64,000 bases of DNA from Streptomyces xinghaiensis S187 (GCF_000220705.2 NZ_CP023202.1:6292501-6356500), one strand, 5' to 3'. Counted from the first letter of the stretch, positions 9,301-17,423 are shown. Program-made: numbers and translations. The notes: generated from the sequence alone by a model not told the origin.

Positions 9301-9512
9301 CGCAGCGCGCGGATGGCATGGGCCACCAGCCGGGCACAGGCAGGGGAGTGGTGGCGTACCCCGATGAAGGTGACGTCCGCGTCGGGATGAGAACGAGGCC
9401 GGGGACGGGCACCGGCATCCGGACCGGCCACGGCCCCCGTCCCGCCCGCACCCGTGCCGGCGCCCCGGCCCGCGTCGGCTTCCGCGGACCCGTCCGCCGC
9501 TGTCGCTGTCAT
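6306..9512 (-). CDS. DUF5682 family protein (YehM-like)
   Basis: 1068 residues. The conserved N-terminal block GVRHHSPAC … VLVEGPADMN (residues about 50-85), followed by DYSPEW and FIDLPAWHP, identifies DUF5682. This block resembles the metal-site core of TraB/ChaN-type proteins, but that relation is my inference. Residues about 300-430 form a Gly/Ser/Thr/Glu low-complexity insert with no conserved positions. Conservation resumes at SFLVPYSFKQLDAFAGYQSGMPSPGYY. Twelve bases separate its ATG from the MoxR stop. The ribosome site TGAGGGGG overlaps that stop. The 3' end overlaps the VWA gene. The function is unknown; it always travels with the MoxR/VWA/SWIM set. Confidence 0.85.
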   Translation of the reverse strand: MTATAADGSAEADAGRGAGTGAGGTGAVAGPDAGARPRPRSHPDADVTFIGVRHHSPACARLVAHAIRALRPSYVLVEGPADMNGRLDELLLGHELPVAVFGHYRDEERAATSWAPLCDYSPEWVALTEGRAAGAEVLFIDLPAWHPAFAERVNRFADAEARYAEATTRLCERFAADSVDALWDRLFEVADHTDAAGPAGTDGPDPAETRAGAAEAAAGTAGAADGAGAARFGALSEMAERLDTYFAVVRGDAEADEGDRAREAYMASWVRAAAERAGGRPVLVVTGGFHQPALRALTGFSPEGQPQPTGDAGSGARGETGATSTTGAEPEPCAATEPGPGTRGVTGSGPAPRSRAGAGTAPAAGAESRSGSETGAGAGETGTNTGSGRPGAGAGTETGSGSEGKPGAEGKSGPESGTRAAWPEVPEPPAGALAGSFLVPYSFKQLDAFAGYQSGMPSPGYYQRLWEEGPRAAADTLLREVAGRLRERRHPVSTAALIAARAQAEGLSLLRGHPVPARVDVLDGLAGALVADALDQPLPWTARGTLAPGSHPAIVEMVAVCCGDRTGRLHPGTPAPPLVHDVAAELERLGLDGEQPAVLDLTTPRGLERSRTLHRLRVLGIPGHERRSGPRHGTEAVFSERWERVPAPGRDAALVEAGAYGARLADAAATALTERARRDGPDAGGLARTLFDAVLCGVGPLAGELLTALAGRVRELPEPGALGEVLATSLGLWRHDRVYGVARGPLLAEVVDGAAVRLLWLLEGVHGPSSGVDTGRLAAVAALRDALLHAPHPLSLDRETAAGAAHRVAADRQAPADLRGAAFGLARALGTEGRPAAAMAEFGPDVLGDWLAGLFAVSRDDIGDLVGVLDRTVGGMSEGAFLAALPALRQAFAFFPPRERERIAGRLLELRGVRGSARALLRTSGDPMAPAAARALEERVGTLLTRYGLGTPPRPEPGASPVPGTEPVPGTGPGTGTGTEGPPPSAAGGEAGSGARTRPAVVDGPIGVPNGPGTAADGTRKTAVHRAAEEPGLADSTGTVHGPCHGTRGENPARTAHGTEDDPKGNDR

Positions 9513-9524
9513 GAACGTGCCCCC

Positions 9525-10673
9525 TCAGCCGTCCAGCAGGTGGCGTGCCCGGTACAGCGCCTTCCACTGCGCGCCGGACCGGCCCTTCACCCGCTGCTCC
9601 AGATAGCGGCGCAGCCGGGCCAGATCCTCCGGGCTGTCCTTGGCGGCCGTGCCGGCCAGGCAGGACACCACATCCGCGGCGCCGCCCGGCTCCCCGCGCA
9701 GGAACCAGCCGCGGACGCCGACCGCGTGGGCCACCGCCACCGCCTCGGCGGTGCTCATCACGGCGTCCGGACGGCCGGCCCGCGCGCCCTCGCCGCCCGC
9801 CCCGGACCGCAGTTCGCGGAAGGTGGTGACGAGCACCTCCAGGACGTCCCGCTCCGGGGGAGCCGTGACGCCGGAGCGGCGGAGCAGGGCGGTGGTCTCG
9901 GCCTCCACCAGCGCCAGTTCGGTGTCGAGGTCGGGGATCGGGAACACCGTCTCGAAGGTGAAGCGGCGCTTGAGAGCGGCGCTCATCTCGTTGACCCCGC
10001 GGTCGCGGGTGTTGGCGGTGGCGATGACGTTGAACCCCTGCCGGGCGAAGACCATGCCGTCCGGGCCGTCCAGCTCCGGTATGGCCACGACCCGTTCGGA
10101 CAGCAGCGACAGCAGCGAGTCCTGGACCTCCAGCGGGCAGCGGGTGATCTCCTCGAACCGCACGATCCGGCCCTCCGCCATGCCGCGCAGCATCGGCGCC
10201 GGCACCAGGGAGCGTTTCGACGGGCCCTCGGACACCAGCAGGGCGTAGTTCCAGCCGTACTTGATCTGGTCCTCGGTGGTGGCCGCGCCGCCCTGCACGG
10301 TGAGGGTGGAGGTGCCGCTGACGGCCGCCGCGATCAGCTCCGACAGCAGCGACTTGGCCGTGCCCGGCTCGCCGACCAGCATCAGGCCGCGGCTGGTGGC
10401 GAGGGTGACCAGAGCCCGTTCGACCAGGGACGGGTTGCCGACGAACTTCCGGGTGACGCCGGCCTCCTCGTCACCGGTGATGAAGCGGCGCGCGGCGCGC
10501 AGGCTGAGCCGCCAGCCCGGCGGGCGCGGCGCGTCGTCCGCGGCGCGCAGGGCGGCCAGCTCCCCGGCGTACCGGACCTCGGCCGGGGGCCGCTGCCACG
10601 ACTCCCCGTCACCGGGCCGGCCGTTCTCCGGCGCGCTCGCGCGGGGGAGGGTCTGGTCCTCGTGGGTGCTCAT
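9525..10673 (-). CDS. MoxR-family AAA+ ATPase (YehL-like)
   Basis: 382 residues. Walker A GEPGTAKS (101-108), Walker B with GRIVRFEEITR (168-178, Glu-Glu instead of Asp-Glu), sensor 1 IATANTRDRG (216-225) and the arginine-finger region ALKRRF (233-238) place it in the MoxR branch of AAA+ ATPases. These act as hexameric chaperones that remodel or activate partner proteins together with VWA proteins. The ATG overlaps the stop of the upstream WGR-DUF4132 gene (ATGA at 10670-10673). The C-terminal 80 residues carry the helical lid. Residues 1-60 precede the core and are variable. Counterpart of E. coli YehL. Confidence 0.92.
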   Translation of the reverse strand: MSTHEDQTLPRASAPENGRPGDGESWQRPPAEVRYAGELAALRAADDAPRPPGWRLSLRAARRFITGDEEAGVTRKFVGNPSLVERALVTLATSRGLMLVGEPGTAKSLLSELIAAAVSGTSTLTVQGGAATTEDQIKYGWNYALLVSEGPSKRSLVPAPMLRGMAEGRIVRFEEITRCPLEVQDSLLSLLSERVVAIPELDGPDGMVFARQGFNVIATANTRDRGVNEMSAALKRRFTFETVFPIPDLDTELALVEAETTALLRRSGVTAPPERDVLEVLVTTFRELRSGAGGEGARAGRPDAVMSTAEAVAVAHAVGVRGWFLRGEPGGAADVVSCLAGTAAKDSPEDLARLRRYLEQRVKGRSGAQWKALYRARHLLDG

Positions 10674-13600
10674 GCGGCGGTCAGCTCCGTCAGGTCGGCG
10701 ATCACCTCGGAGAGGATCACGGGATCGACGTCCGCGAAGGCCAGGTCGATGCCCTGGTGCGGCGGGGACCAGTCACCCGGCCGGTTGTGCAGCCACACCG
10801 CCTCCACCTTCTGCTCGGGGAAGATGTCGATGGCGCCGACGGCGATCCCGTCGCTCGGGTTGAGGATCACCCAGCGCTTCTCGGCGACCCGCCGGGAGAT
10901 CCAGCACTCCACCCCGGCGTCCTGCGGCTCGCCGCGCTGCCAGCCGCGCCGCTCCAGGCCGAGCAGTTTGCGCGTGTCCACAGTGATGCCCTCGAAGCGC
11001 CCGAGCCGGCCGCCGGCGGCCTCCTGCCCGGTCAGCCGGTGCACGGGGCGGCCGAGCTGGGGGAAGGGCTGCAGGATCTCGTAGTCCGCGAACAGCTCGG
11101 ACCACACGGGGAGTTCGGCGCCGAGGTGCAGCGGGTGGGCCAGCCGCACGGTGGCGTCCCCGGGAAGCGTGAACTCCTCGTCCCCGGCGTCGGCGAACGT
11201 GCGGTCCTCCGCGACCCGGAACGCCGTCACGGAACGCTTCCCCGGCGCCCCGCCACCGGAATCCGCGCCACCGGAGCCAGTGGCGGGGGCGCCCGCCCCG
11301 GCTCCGCCGGCCTCCGCGCCGCCCCCCGTCTCGCACAGCCACACGAGCCGCCGCACCAGGTGCCCCAGCAGCGGATGCGCCACGAACAGCTCGCGGAACT
11401 CGGCGGCGGTCCACACCCGCCCCTCCACCATGGCGCTCTCGAACCGGCGCACCTGGTCGGAGGCGACCGTCCGCACGTCCTTCTTCAGCGCCAGGAACCT
11501 CTTCCGCTCCAGCGGCGCCAGCTCCGCGTCGTCCCGCGCCCCCGGTTTGGGGAGATCCTTGCGCCGCTTGCCGTCCTCGTCGAGCACATACGGACGCAGC
11601 TGCTCGTCGAAGCCGACGGTGAAGCGGCGCGGGCCGTAGTCCACGACCGCCGAGCCGTTCGCGTCGAGCCCGAAGTCCGGCACCAGCCGGTCGGCGAGCT
11701 GCTCACCGGAGAGCCCGAGTCCGGCCGCCACCTCCGCGATCTTCTCCTTCGCCCGCACCTTCAGAGCCTTGAACTTCACCCGCTGCGCGATGCCGTGCAG
11801 ATGCATCAGCGCCACGTCGCTGCCGATGGCGGCCAGCACGTCCAGCCCTTCCACGGCCCGGTGGTGCGCCCCCTGGCCCGGCCAGGCCCGCAGGACCGGG
11901 GAGAGCGCACGCACCGTGTCGTCGTCGCCGAGCAGCCCCAGCGCGTGCAGCGCCCAGCTGTCCCTCGCCGGCATCCCGGCCAGCCGCCACTGCTCGAACA
12001 GCGCCCAGGCGAAGTGGGCGAGCGAGGCGGGGTCGCAGGTCTCCCGGACGATGCCGACGCCCGGGTAGACCTGACCCGGCTTGGAGATCGCCAGCATGGT
12101 GAGCAGATGCCGGACCGACGCCGACGGCAGCGCACCCCCGTGGCCGCGGAGCAGCACCTGCGGCAGCAGCGCGGGCTCGGCCCAGGCGTCCACCCGCGGC
12201 ATCCGCGCGGGCAGGGCGTTCTCCAGCGGGTCGGCCGACAGCAGCTCCTCGACGGCGGCCGCGGCCTCGCTCCCGTAGCCGGCGGCGGCCTCGCGCACCG
12301 CGCCGGCGCCGTGCCGGGCGGCGATGAGCCGCAGGGCGTGCTCGGCCCTGCGCCGGGCGGGACCCGCGGCGCCCACCGCATCCGGCACGAGCAGGGCCGC
12401 GGGGGCGGCCCCGTGCCGCTCGAACCACGAACGGGCCGTGCCGGCGGCCGACTTGAGCCGCATGGACCAGTCGGCCATCAGCCGGGCGACTTCCACGTCC
12501 AGGTACGGCAGCAGGATGGCGCCGACCGTGGCCGGGTGCCGGGCCGCCGTCCGGCGCAGCCCCGGCAGGGCCTCCGTGCCGAAGCGGGCGGCGACCGGCT
12601 TCATCGCCTCGTCGGCGTCCCAGAGGGTGTCCGGCTGCCAGTCGGCCAGCAGGGGGCGGACGAGATCCTCGGGGCCCTCGGCGAACAGATTGACGGTGTG
12701 ATGGCGCAACGGGCCGCCGCCCTCGCGGAGTCTGGCCACGTCCTTCTCCAGCCGGAACCGCCGGTACCACTCCCGGCTCGAGGACTCGGTGGCCGCCCAC
12801 TCCTCCCGCTCGCCCGGCAGCCACACCACCCGCGCCGGCGCGCCGGCCGACAGGCCGGTGACGGTCCGCGGCTTCCTCACCACGCGCTTGCGGGTCCACG
12901 GCGGGCTCACCAGCAGCGCGGGCAGCGCCTCGGCGGGGGCGTCCGCGACCCGGCCCGCCGGGTCCAGGAGCCCCGCCACCGTCTCCGCCGCCCCCTCGGA
13001 GAAGCCGTCCAGCCGGGGTTCCAGCAGTTCCCGGTGCACGGCCACATGCGCGGCCAGGATCTGCCGGGCCGTACCGGACTCCCGCCCGGACCCGGCAGCC
13101 GCCTCCGCCAGCATCCGCGCGGCACGCACCGGATACCGCCGCGCGGCCTCCAGCAGCGCGGTCCGGACATGCTTGTCCTCGAAGCGGGCCAGCAGCATCC
13201 CGAACGCCTCGTCGGTCGGCAGCTCCACGAGCGCGCCGGCCATCGCCTTCATCGCATCGGCCGAGGCGTAACTGTTGGCCAGATAGGCGTCGATGAGACC
13301 GGCCACGGCCGTGCCGGTGCCCTCGGCGAGGGTGGCGACGGTGGCCAGGGTGCCGTTGACCGGGTTGACACCGGGCCCGGCCGCCAGCCGGTGGAGCTGC
13401 TCCGGCGCGTACAGCGACTCGAAGAGCAGGGACCGGATCGAGTGGTCCTCCGTTCCGCTCGGCCCCGGATCGGCGCAGCACTCGTCCACCCAGCCGGTCT
13501 CACCCGGCACCAGGTAGGCGGCGACGATCCGGCGCCGCGTCCCGCTCGCTTCCCCCCGGACCGCGGCGACGGCGGCGACGGCCTCGCGGTGGGTGTCCTC

Positions 13601-14446
13601 GCCGGCGACCGCGAGCAGCGCCCGGACCCGGTCGGCGGCCGGCCGTCGCATGTGGCTCAGGTACTGGTGCGCGCCCTCGGGAAGCGCCCCGAGGGAGTCC
13701 GCGGTCCGGATGTGCCGCTGGTTGTAGGCGACCCTGACCTCCACGTCGAACAGCTCCACGACGGCGTGCGCGGCGAACGGCAGGCCGTGCAGCAGGACCC
13801 AGGCGTCGACCACGGGTTCGTACCGCCGCTGCCAGCTCTCGGTGATCACCGCGAGCACCGCGGCGCCCAGCGGATCGGCCTCACCGGCGAGATGGGCCCG
13901 CGCCGCGGCCGCCATCCGCTCGTCGCGGCCCTCGGCTCCGAGTGCCTTCCGGATCGACTGCTCGCCCGCGCGGAGCCGGCCGTGCCACAGCTCCACCGCG
14001 TCTTTGGCCGGCGCGGCCACGGACCGGCGCAGCCCGCCGCGGCGCGGCCGCACCTGGCGCCGCCAGGTGGCGGGCAGGACGAAGGTGTCCTCGTCCGGGG
14101 CTTCCTGTGCCTCTTGGGCTTCCGGGACTTCCGGTGCTCCCGGGGCGGCTTGCCCGGCTCGGGCGGCGGCACCCGCCGTACCGGCCGAGCCGGAGGCACC
14201 CGTCGCCGCGCCGGAGGCCGGGCCGCCGGGGGCGCCCGGGCCGTCCACGGCCACGTACCCCTTGCGCTCCTTCTCCCCGGTCACCTTCGCCAGATACGCC
14301 TCCGCGCCCTCGGCGGAGCCGCAGTCCTTCTCCTGGGTACGGCCCTGCGAACCGATCCGCCCGTACCGGACGGTGACCACCGCCCCGGCCGAACCGGCCT
14401 CCCAGAACTTGGCCGCCTTGCCGTCCGCGAACTCCCAGCGCCGCAT
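10670..14446 (-). CDS. WGR and DUF4132 domain protein (YehI/MolR-like), first gene of the operon
   Basis: 1258 residues. The N-terminal WGR domain (about residues 1-75: RRWEFADGKAAKFWE … VRYGRIGSQGRTQEK) is a nucleic-acid-binding fold known from PARPs and MolR. It is followed by an Ala/Pro linker (80-135), about 900 residues of HEAT-like helical repeats and a C-terminal DUF4132 region ending ILSEVIADLTELTAA. The ATG at 14446 is preferred because GGGGAGGGGCGGAG lies directly before it; the frame also opens upstream at 14521 but without a ribosome site. Its stop overlaps the MoxR start. In E. coli, WGR-DUF4132 proteins (MolR, YehI) head the homologous operon. The biochemical role is unknown. 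Confidence 0.85.
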   Translation of the reverse strand: MRRWEFADGKAAKFWEAGSAGAVVTVRYGRIGSQGRTQEKDCGSAEGAEAYLAKVTGEKERKGYVAVDGPGAPGGPASGAATGASGSAGTAGAAARAGQAAPGAPEVPEAQEAQEAPDEDTFVLPATWRRQVRPRRGGLRRSVAAPAKDAVELWHGRLRAGEQSIRKALGAEGRDERMAAAARAHLAGEADPLGAAVLAVITESWQRRYEPVVDAWVLLHGLPFAAHAVVELFDVEVRVAYNQRHIRTADSLGALPEGAHQYLSHMRRPAADRVRALLAVAGEDTHREAVAAVAAVRGEASGTRRRIVAAYLVPGETGWVDECCADPGPSGTEDHSIRSLLFESLYAPEQLHRLAAGPGVNPVNGTLATVATLAEGTGTAVAGLIDAYLANSYASADAMKAMAGALVELPTDEAFGMLLARFEDKHVRTALLEAARRYPVRAARMLAEAAAGSGRESGTARQILAAHVAVHRELLEPRLDGFSEGAAETVAGLLDPAGRVADAPAEALPALLVSPPWTRKRVVRKPRTVTGLSAGAPARVVWLPGEREEWAATESSSREWYRRFRLEKDVARLREGGGPLRHHTVNLFAEGPEDLVRPLLADWQPDTLWDADEAMKPVAARFGTEALPGLRRTAARHPATVGAILLPYLDVEVARLMADWSMRLKSAAGTARSWFERHGAAPAALLVPDAVGAAGPARRRAEHALRLIAARHGAGAVREAAAGYGSEAAAAVEELLSADPLENALPARMPRVDAWAEPALLPQVLLRGHGGALPSASVRHLLTMLAISKPGQVYPGVGIVRETCDPASLAHFAWALFEQWRLAGMPARDSWALHALGLLGDDDTVRALSPVLRAWPGQGAHHRAVEGLDVLAAIGSDVALMHLHGIAQRVKFKALKVRAKEKIAEVAAGLGLSGEQLADRLVPDFGLDANGSAVVDYGPRRFTVGFDEQLRPYVLDEDGKRRKDLPKPGARDDAELAPLERKRFLALKKDVRTVASDQVRRFESAMVEGRVWTAAEFRELFVAHPLLGHLVRRLVWLCETGGGAEAGGAGAGAPATGSGGADSGGGAPGKRSVTAFRVAEDRTFADAGDEEFTLPGDATVRLAHPLHLGAELPVWSELFADYEILQPFPQLGRPVHRLTGQEAAGGRLGRFEGITVDTRKLLGLERRGWQRGEPQDAGVECWISRRVAEKRWVILNPSDGIAVGAIDIFPEQKVEAVWLHNRPGDWSPPHQGIDLAFADVDPVILSEVIADLTELTAA

Positions 14447-14587
14447 CTCCGCCCCTCCCCTGAAGCCGGCCGGACCTGCTCCGGCCTGCTCCGATCCGTT
14501 CCACCCCGCCACAGCGCACACGTCACCCCCGGGGGCACACGCGTGGATTCCACCCGAGCTCCGTGAGCCGGGCGATCAATGGGCTTC

Positions 14588-14615
14588 ACCTTAGGACCGG
14601 GTACTGACAGTGACA
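14588..14615 (-). promoter_or_regulatory. possible promoter of the five-gene YehILMPQ-like operon
   Basis: Read on the minus strand, TGTCAC (rc of 14610-14615) is separated by 16 nt from TAAGGT (rc of 14588-14593), about 140 nt upstream of the 14446 start codon. This is a weak sigma-70-like match in the only AT-richer patch before the operon. No operator was recognised. Confidence 0.25.
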
Positions 14616-14729
14616 CCCGGGGCGCCGGGAACGGCCGCCGGCCGGTCCGCCGCGGGACTGGCCGGTGCGGCCGGGTACAGGCCTCATCTCCCCGCTCCTC
14701 TGCCGGGACCCCGGCGCGGTCTGGCCGGT

Positions 14730-15941
14730 TCATCCCCGTTCCGGCAGCGGGTCCTCGAAGTGCCAGCCACGCGCGAGCAGTTCGTCGACCGCGGCCACGG
14801 CCGTGCGCAGCCGTTCCCCGGGCGGGCCGGTGAGCAGCAGGTGGGGCAGGCCGCGGCGGGTGAGCTCGGTACGGAAACGGCCGGTCATCCAGGCGCGCAG
14901 GTGTTCGCCGTCGCGCAGTCCGTCGTCCTCGAAGGGGACGCCCGTGTGGTCGGTGAGCAGCCACAAGTGCTGCCGGCCCCGGGCCGCGACGGCCTCGACC
15001 GCCGGGCTGCGGCCGCCCAGATAGCGCTCGTGCCAGATGGTGGTGGCCAGGGCGTCGGTGTCGCAGAAGAGGACGGGGGAGCCGGCACCCGCCGCAGCGT
15101 CCTCCTCCGCCGACTGCCGTTCGGCGATCAGTTCGAAGTCGGCCGTATCCCAGGTGACGTCGTCGAACCCCGCGCCCGGTCTGGCCGCGCGCAGCCGCGC
15201 GTACTTCTCCGCACTGAACCGGCGCCCGTACTCCGGCACCCACCGGGTCTCCGCCCAGACCCCGCCCCGGGCGCGGTAGTGCACGGCCAGGGCGCGGGCC
15301 GTGGTGGTGGTGCCCGTGGACTCCGCGCCGACCACGACCACCCGGCGGGCCAGCGCCGCGCGCACCGGGGCCGCCAGGTGGGACCAGCACCCGGCCGGGT
15401 CCGCACGGACGGCCGTCCCGGAGACCGGGTACGCGGTGCGGCCGGCGTCCACGGTCACGGCCACCGCCCCGAAGCGGCGGCCGAGTTCGGCCCCGTACGC
15501 CTCCGAGGTGAAGACGGCGTCGACGCGGTCCGGGACGGCGGCCCGGAAGACCGCCATGTGCGCGTCCCACACGGCGGGGTCGGAGTAGTCGACGGGCACG
15601 TCGTCCACCGCGCCGACCACCTCGACGTGCTCCTCCGGGTGCACCGCCCGCATCCACGCCACCCGCTCCGCGAGCGGGACCGACTCCACGGAGGAGGCGC
15701 ACACCAGCACGGTGAGGCGGCGGCAGCGCGCGGCGGCGCTGCGCACCAGGTGATGGTGACCGGCGTGCGGCGGATAGAACTTGCCGAGCACCAGCCCGTG
15801 CCCGAATACGGGCCCGCGCCCGTGCCCGTGCCCTCGGTCGTCCCCGCGGCTTTCCGTGCCCTCGGCCGTGCGAATCGAAGAGGTGTCCCCTTCGACCGCG
15901 CCTCCGTGGGTTCCTTCGGCCGTGTCCTGGTACGTACTCAC
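14730..15941 (-). CDS. nadR: NadR-like NMN adenylyltransferase / nicotinamide riboside kinase
   Basis: 403 residues with two catalytic parts. The nucleotidyltransferase domain has GKFYPPHAGHHHL (53-65, the HxGH site) and a SGTAVR segment (174-179, ISGTxIR-like). The C-terminal kinase has a P-loop at 205-214 reading GAESTGTTTT. In canonical NadR kinases this is GxESxGKTT, so the Walker A lysine is replaced by threonine here. The product would phosphorylate nicotinamide riboside and adenylate NMN to NAD. No N-terminal helix-turn-helix is present; instead there is a His/Gly-rich tail of about 45 residues. It overlaps the stop of pnuC by 4 nt (GTGA), so uptake and salvage are co-expressed. Confidence 0.85.
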   Translation of the reverse strand: MSTYQDTAEGTHGGAVEGDTSSIRTAEGTESRGDDRGHGHGRGPVFGHGLVLGKFYPPHAGHHHLVRSAAARCRRLTVLVCASSVESVPLAERVAWMRAVHPEEHVEVVGAVDDVPVDYSDPAVWDAHMAVFRAAVPDRVDAVFTSEAYGAELGRRFGAVAVTVDAGRTAYPVSGTAVRADPAGCWSHLAAPVRAALARRVVVVGAESTGTTTTARALAVHYRARGGVWAETRWVPEYGRRFSAEKYARLRAARPGAGFDDVTWDTADFELIAERQSAEEDAAAGAGSPVLFCDTDALATTIWHERYLGGRSPAVEAVAARGRQHLWLLTDHTGVPFEDDGLRDGEHLRAWMTGRFRTELTRRGLPHLLLTGPPGERLRTAVAAVDELLARGWHFEDPLPERG

Positions 15942-16651
15942 GCCGCGGCCTCCACCGGGCCCCGGTCCGTGGGTTCCGCCGGCCCTGTCGGCCCCGTTGG
16001 TCCCCCTGGCCCCGACGGAGCAGAGGTGGCGATCAGTTCACGCCGCCAGCTGCGCAGCCCGAGCAGGCACAGGGCCATGAAGCCCAGGTAGAGCAGCGCG
16101 GTGAGGTACAGCCCCTTGTAGGCGTAGAGGGGGACGTAGACAACGTCGGCGGCGATCCACAAGTACCAGGACTCGACCTTCTTCCGGCACTGCCCGTAGG
16201 TCGCGGCCAGCGACAGGGCGGTGGTCAGCGCGTCCCAGAAGGGCACGGTGGAGTCGGTGGCACGGTCCAGTAGCAGGGTGAGCAGCACCGTGCCGGTGAG
16301 CGTGGCGGACGCCAGAACCCACCAGGTACGGGCCGGCGTACGGCTCACCGGCAGGCGGCCCGAGGCCGCCTCCGGGCCGCCGGTCACCCAGGCCCGCCAG
16401 CCGTACACCGCCAGCGCGATATAGACCACCTGCAGCCCGGCGTCCGCGTACAGCCCGGCGCCCGCGAAGAGGAGGATGAAGAAGAGGTTGTTGGCGATGC
16501 CGATCGGCCAGTTGGCGATGTGCTGTCGGGCGACGAGCCACACGCACAGCGCCCCGCTGCCGAAGCCCAGCACCTCCACCCAGCTGACCGGGGTGTCCAG
16601 CGCGGTGAAGAGAGGCTGTTGGAGGGGAGCGAGCAGGTCCGCGATGTCCAC
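15938..16651 (-). CDS. pnuC: PnuC-type nicotinamide riboside transporter
   Basis: 237 residues, about seven membrane segments, with the family landmarks NWPIGIANNLFFILLF (residues 45-60), VYIALAVYGWRAW and SWYLWIAADVVYVPLYAYKGLY. PnuC imports nicotinamide riboside by facilitated diffusion, with trapping by the kinase encoded next door. The GTG at 16651 is supported by a perfect AAGGAGG (rc of 16659-16665) seven bases upstream. First gene of the pnuC-nadR unit. A promoter and an 11-bp palindrome sit immediately upstream. Confidence 0.92.
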   Translation of the reverse strand: MDIADLLAPLQQPLFTALDTPVSWVEVLGFGSGALCVWLVARQHIANWPIGIANNLFFILLFAGAGLYADAGLQVVYIALAVYGWRAWVTGGPEAASGRLPVSRTPARTWWVLASATLTGTVLLTLLLDRATDSTVPFWDALTTALSLAATYGQCRKKVESWYLWIAADVVYVPLYAYKGLYLTALLYLGFMALCLLGLRSWRRELIATSAPSGPGGPTGPTGPAEPTDRGPVEAAA

Positions 16652-16669
16652 GCGGCGACCTCCTTAAAT

Positions 16670-16708
16670 GTCAGAATGACGATAAGCGCAAGGGGGTGGC
16701 CGGGACAA
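16670..16708 (-). promoter_or_regulatory. pnuC-nadR promoter with palindromic operator
   Basis: On the minus strand, TTGTCC (rc of 16703-16708) is followed after exactly 17 nt by TTATCG (rc of 16680-16685), a good sigma-70-type pair in a GC-rich genome. Overlapping the -10 edge is the palindrome GTCA-ttc-TGAC (16670-16680), five bases before the ribosome site. A repressor bound there would block initiation. Nicotinamide salvage genes in actinomycetes are commonly controlled by NrtR-type repressors; which factor binds here is inference. Confidence 0.5.
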
Positions 16709-16877
16709 GGGGGTTGGGCATCCTCCACCGCCGCCGGACGGCGAGGGCTCCGGCCGGCGCTGGTGCCGTACCTCCGCGGCGGTCGCACCCCCTCCGCTGT
16801 GCGGACCGGGTGGGTCGGCGCAGGTCACGGAGGGTGTTGGCCTAGGATCCGGTGGAACATTCGATGGGGGAGGGCCC

Positions 16878-17423
16878 GTGGCCGGGAAACAGGACGTGGC
16901 GCAGTCGGTCGAGCTGGTTTTCAGCCCCACCGCCAAGGACATCGGGGAGGCTCTGCGGGCACGGCGGCGCCTCAACCGTCGCAGGCATCTGCTGTTGATC
17001 GGGGCGCTGTTCGCCCTGATCTATGCCGCGGTGGTGGTTCTGTACCTCGCCCTGGACACCCCTTACCCCTACGGTTCGGCCGCGATTCCGACGCTCGCGG
17101 GCGCGCTGGCGGGCGGCCCGGCCTTCCTCATCGCCCGGCGCGTCCAGGTCCGGATGGTGTCCCGCTTCGCCCGGGCCCAGGGGGAGTGCCGCGCCATGGT
17201 GAGTGACGACGGCGTGCGCGTCGTCGTGGCGAACGGGGATTCGCGGCTGGGCTGGGAGCTCTACCCCCGGTACGTGGAGACGGCGAACCTCTTCGTGGCG
17301 CTGAGCCGGGACAAGAGCGCGATGGGCGTCGCTATGCTCCCCAAGCGCGGGGCCGACGGGCCCGGTGACGTGGACCGGCTGCGGGAGATCCTCGACCGCA
17401 ACGCTGTCCGCGCCGGCCGGTAG
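16878..17423 (+). CDS. YcxB-like membrane protein
   Basis: 181 residues. Two adjacent transmembrane helices (about residues 38-58 and 64-85) separate a short basic N-terminal region (RARRRLNRRRH) from a C-terminal domain with VSDDGVRVVVANGDSRLGWELYPRYVETANLFVALSRDKSAM. That pattern (beta strands after two helices, ending in a rule for when the value is applied) fits the YcxB family, whose function is unknown. The GTG start follows GGGGGAGGG. It is transcribed divergently from pnuC; both starts share a 220-nt intergenic region. Confidence 0.65.
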   Translation: MAGKQDVAQSVELVFSPTAKDIGEALRARRRLNRRRHLLLIGALFALIYAAVVVLYLALDTPYPYGSAAIPTLAGALAGGPAFLIARRVQVRMVSRFARAQGECRAMVSDDGVRVVVANGDSRLGWELYPRYVETANLFVALSRDKSAMGVAMLPKRGADGPGDVDRLREILDRNAVRAGR

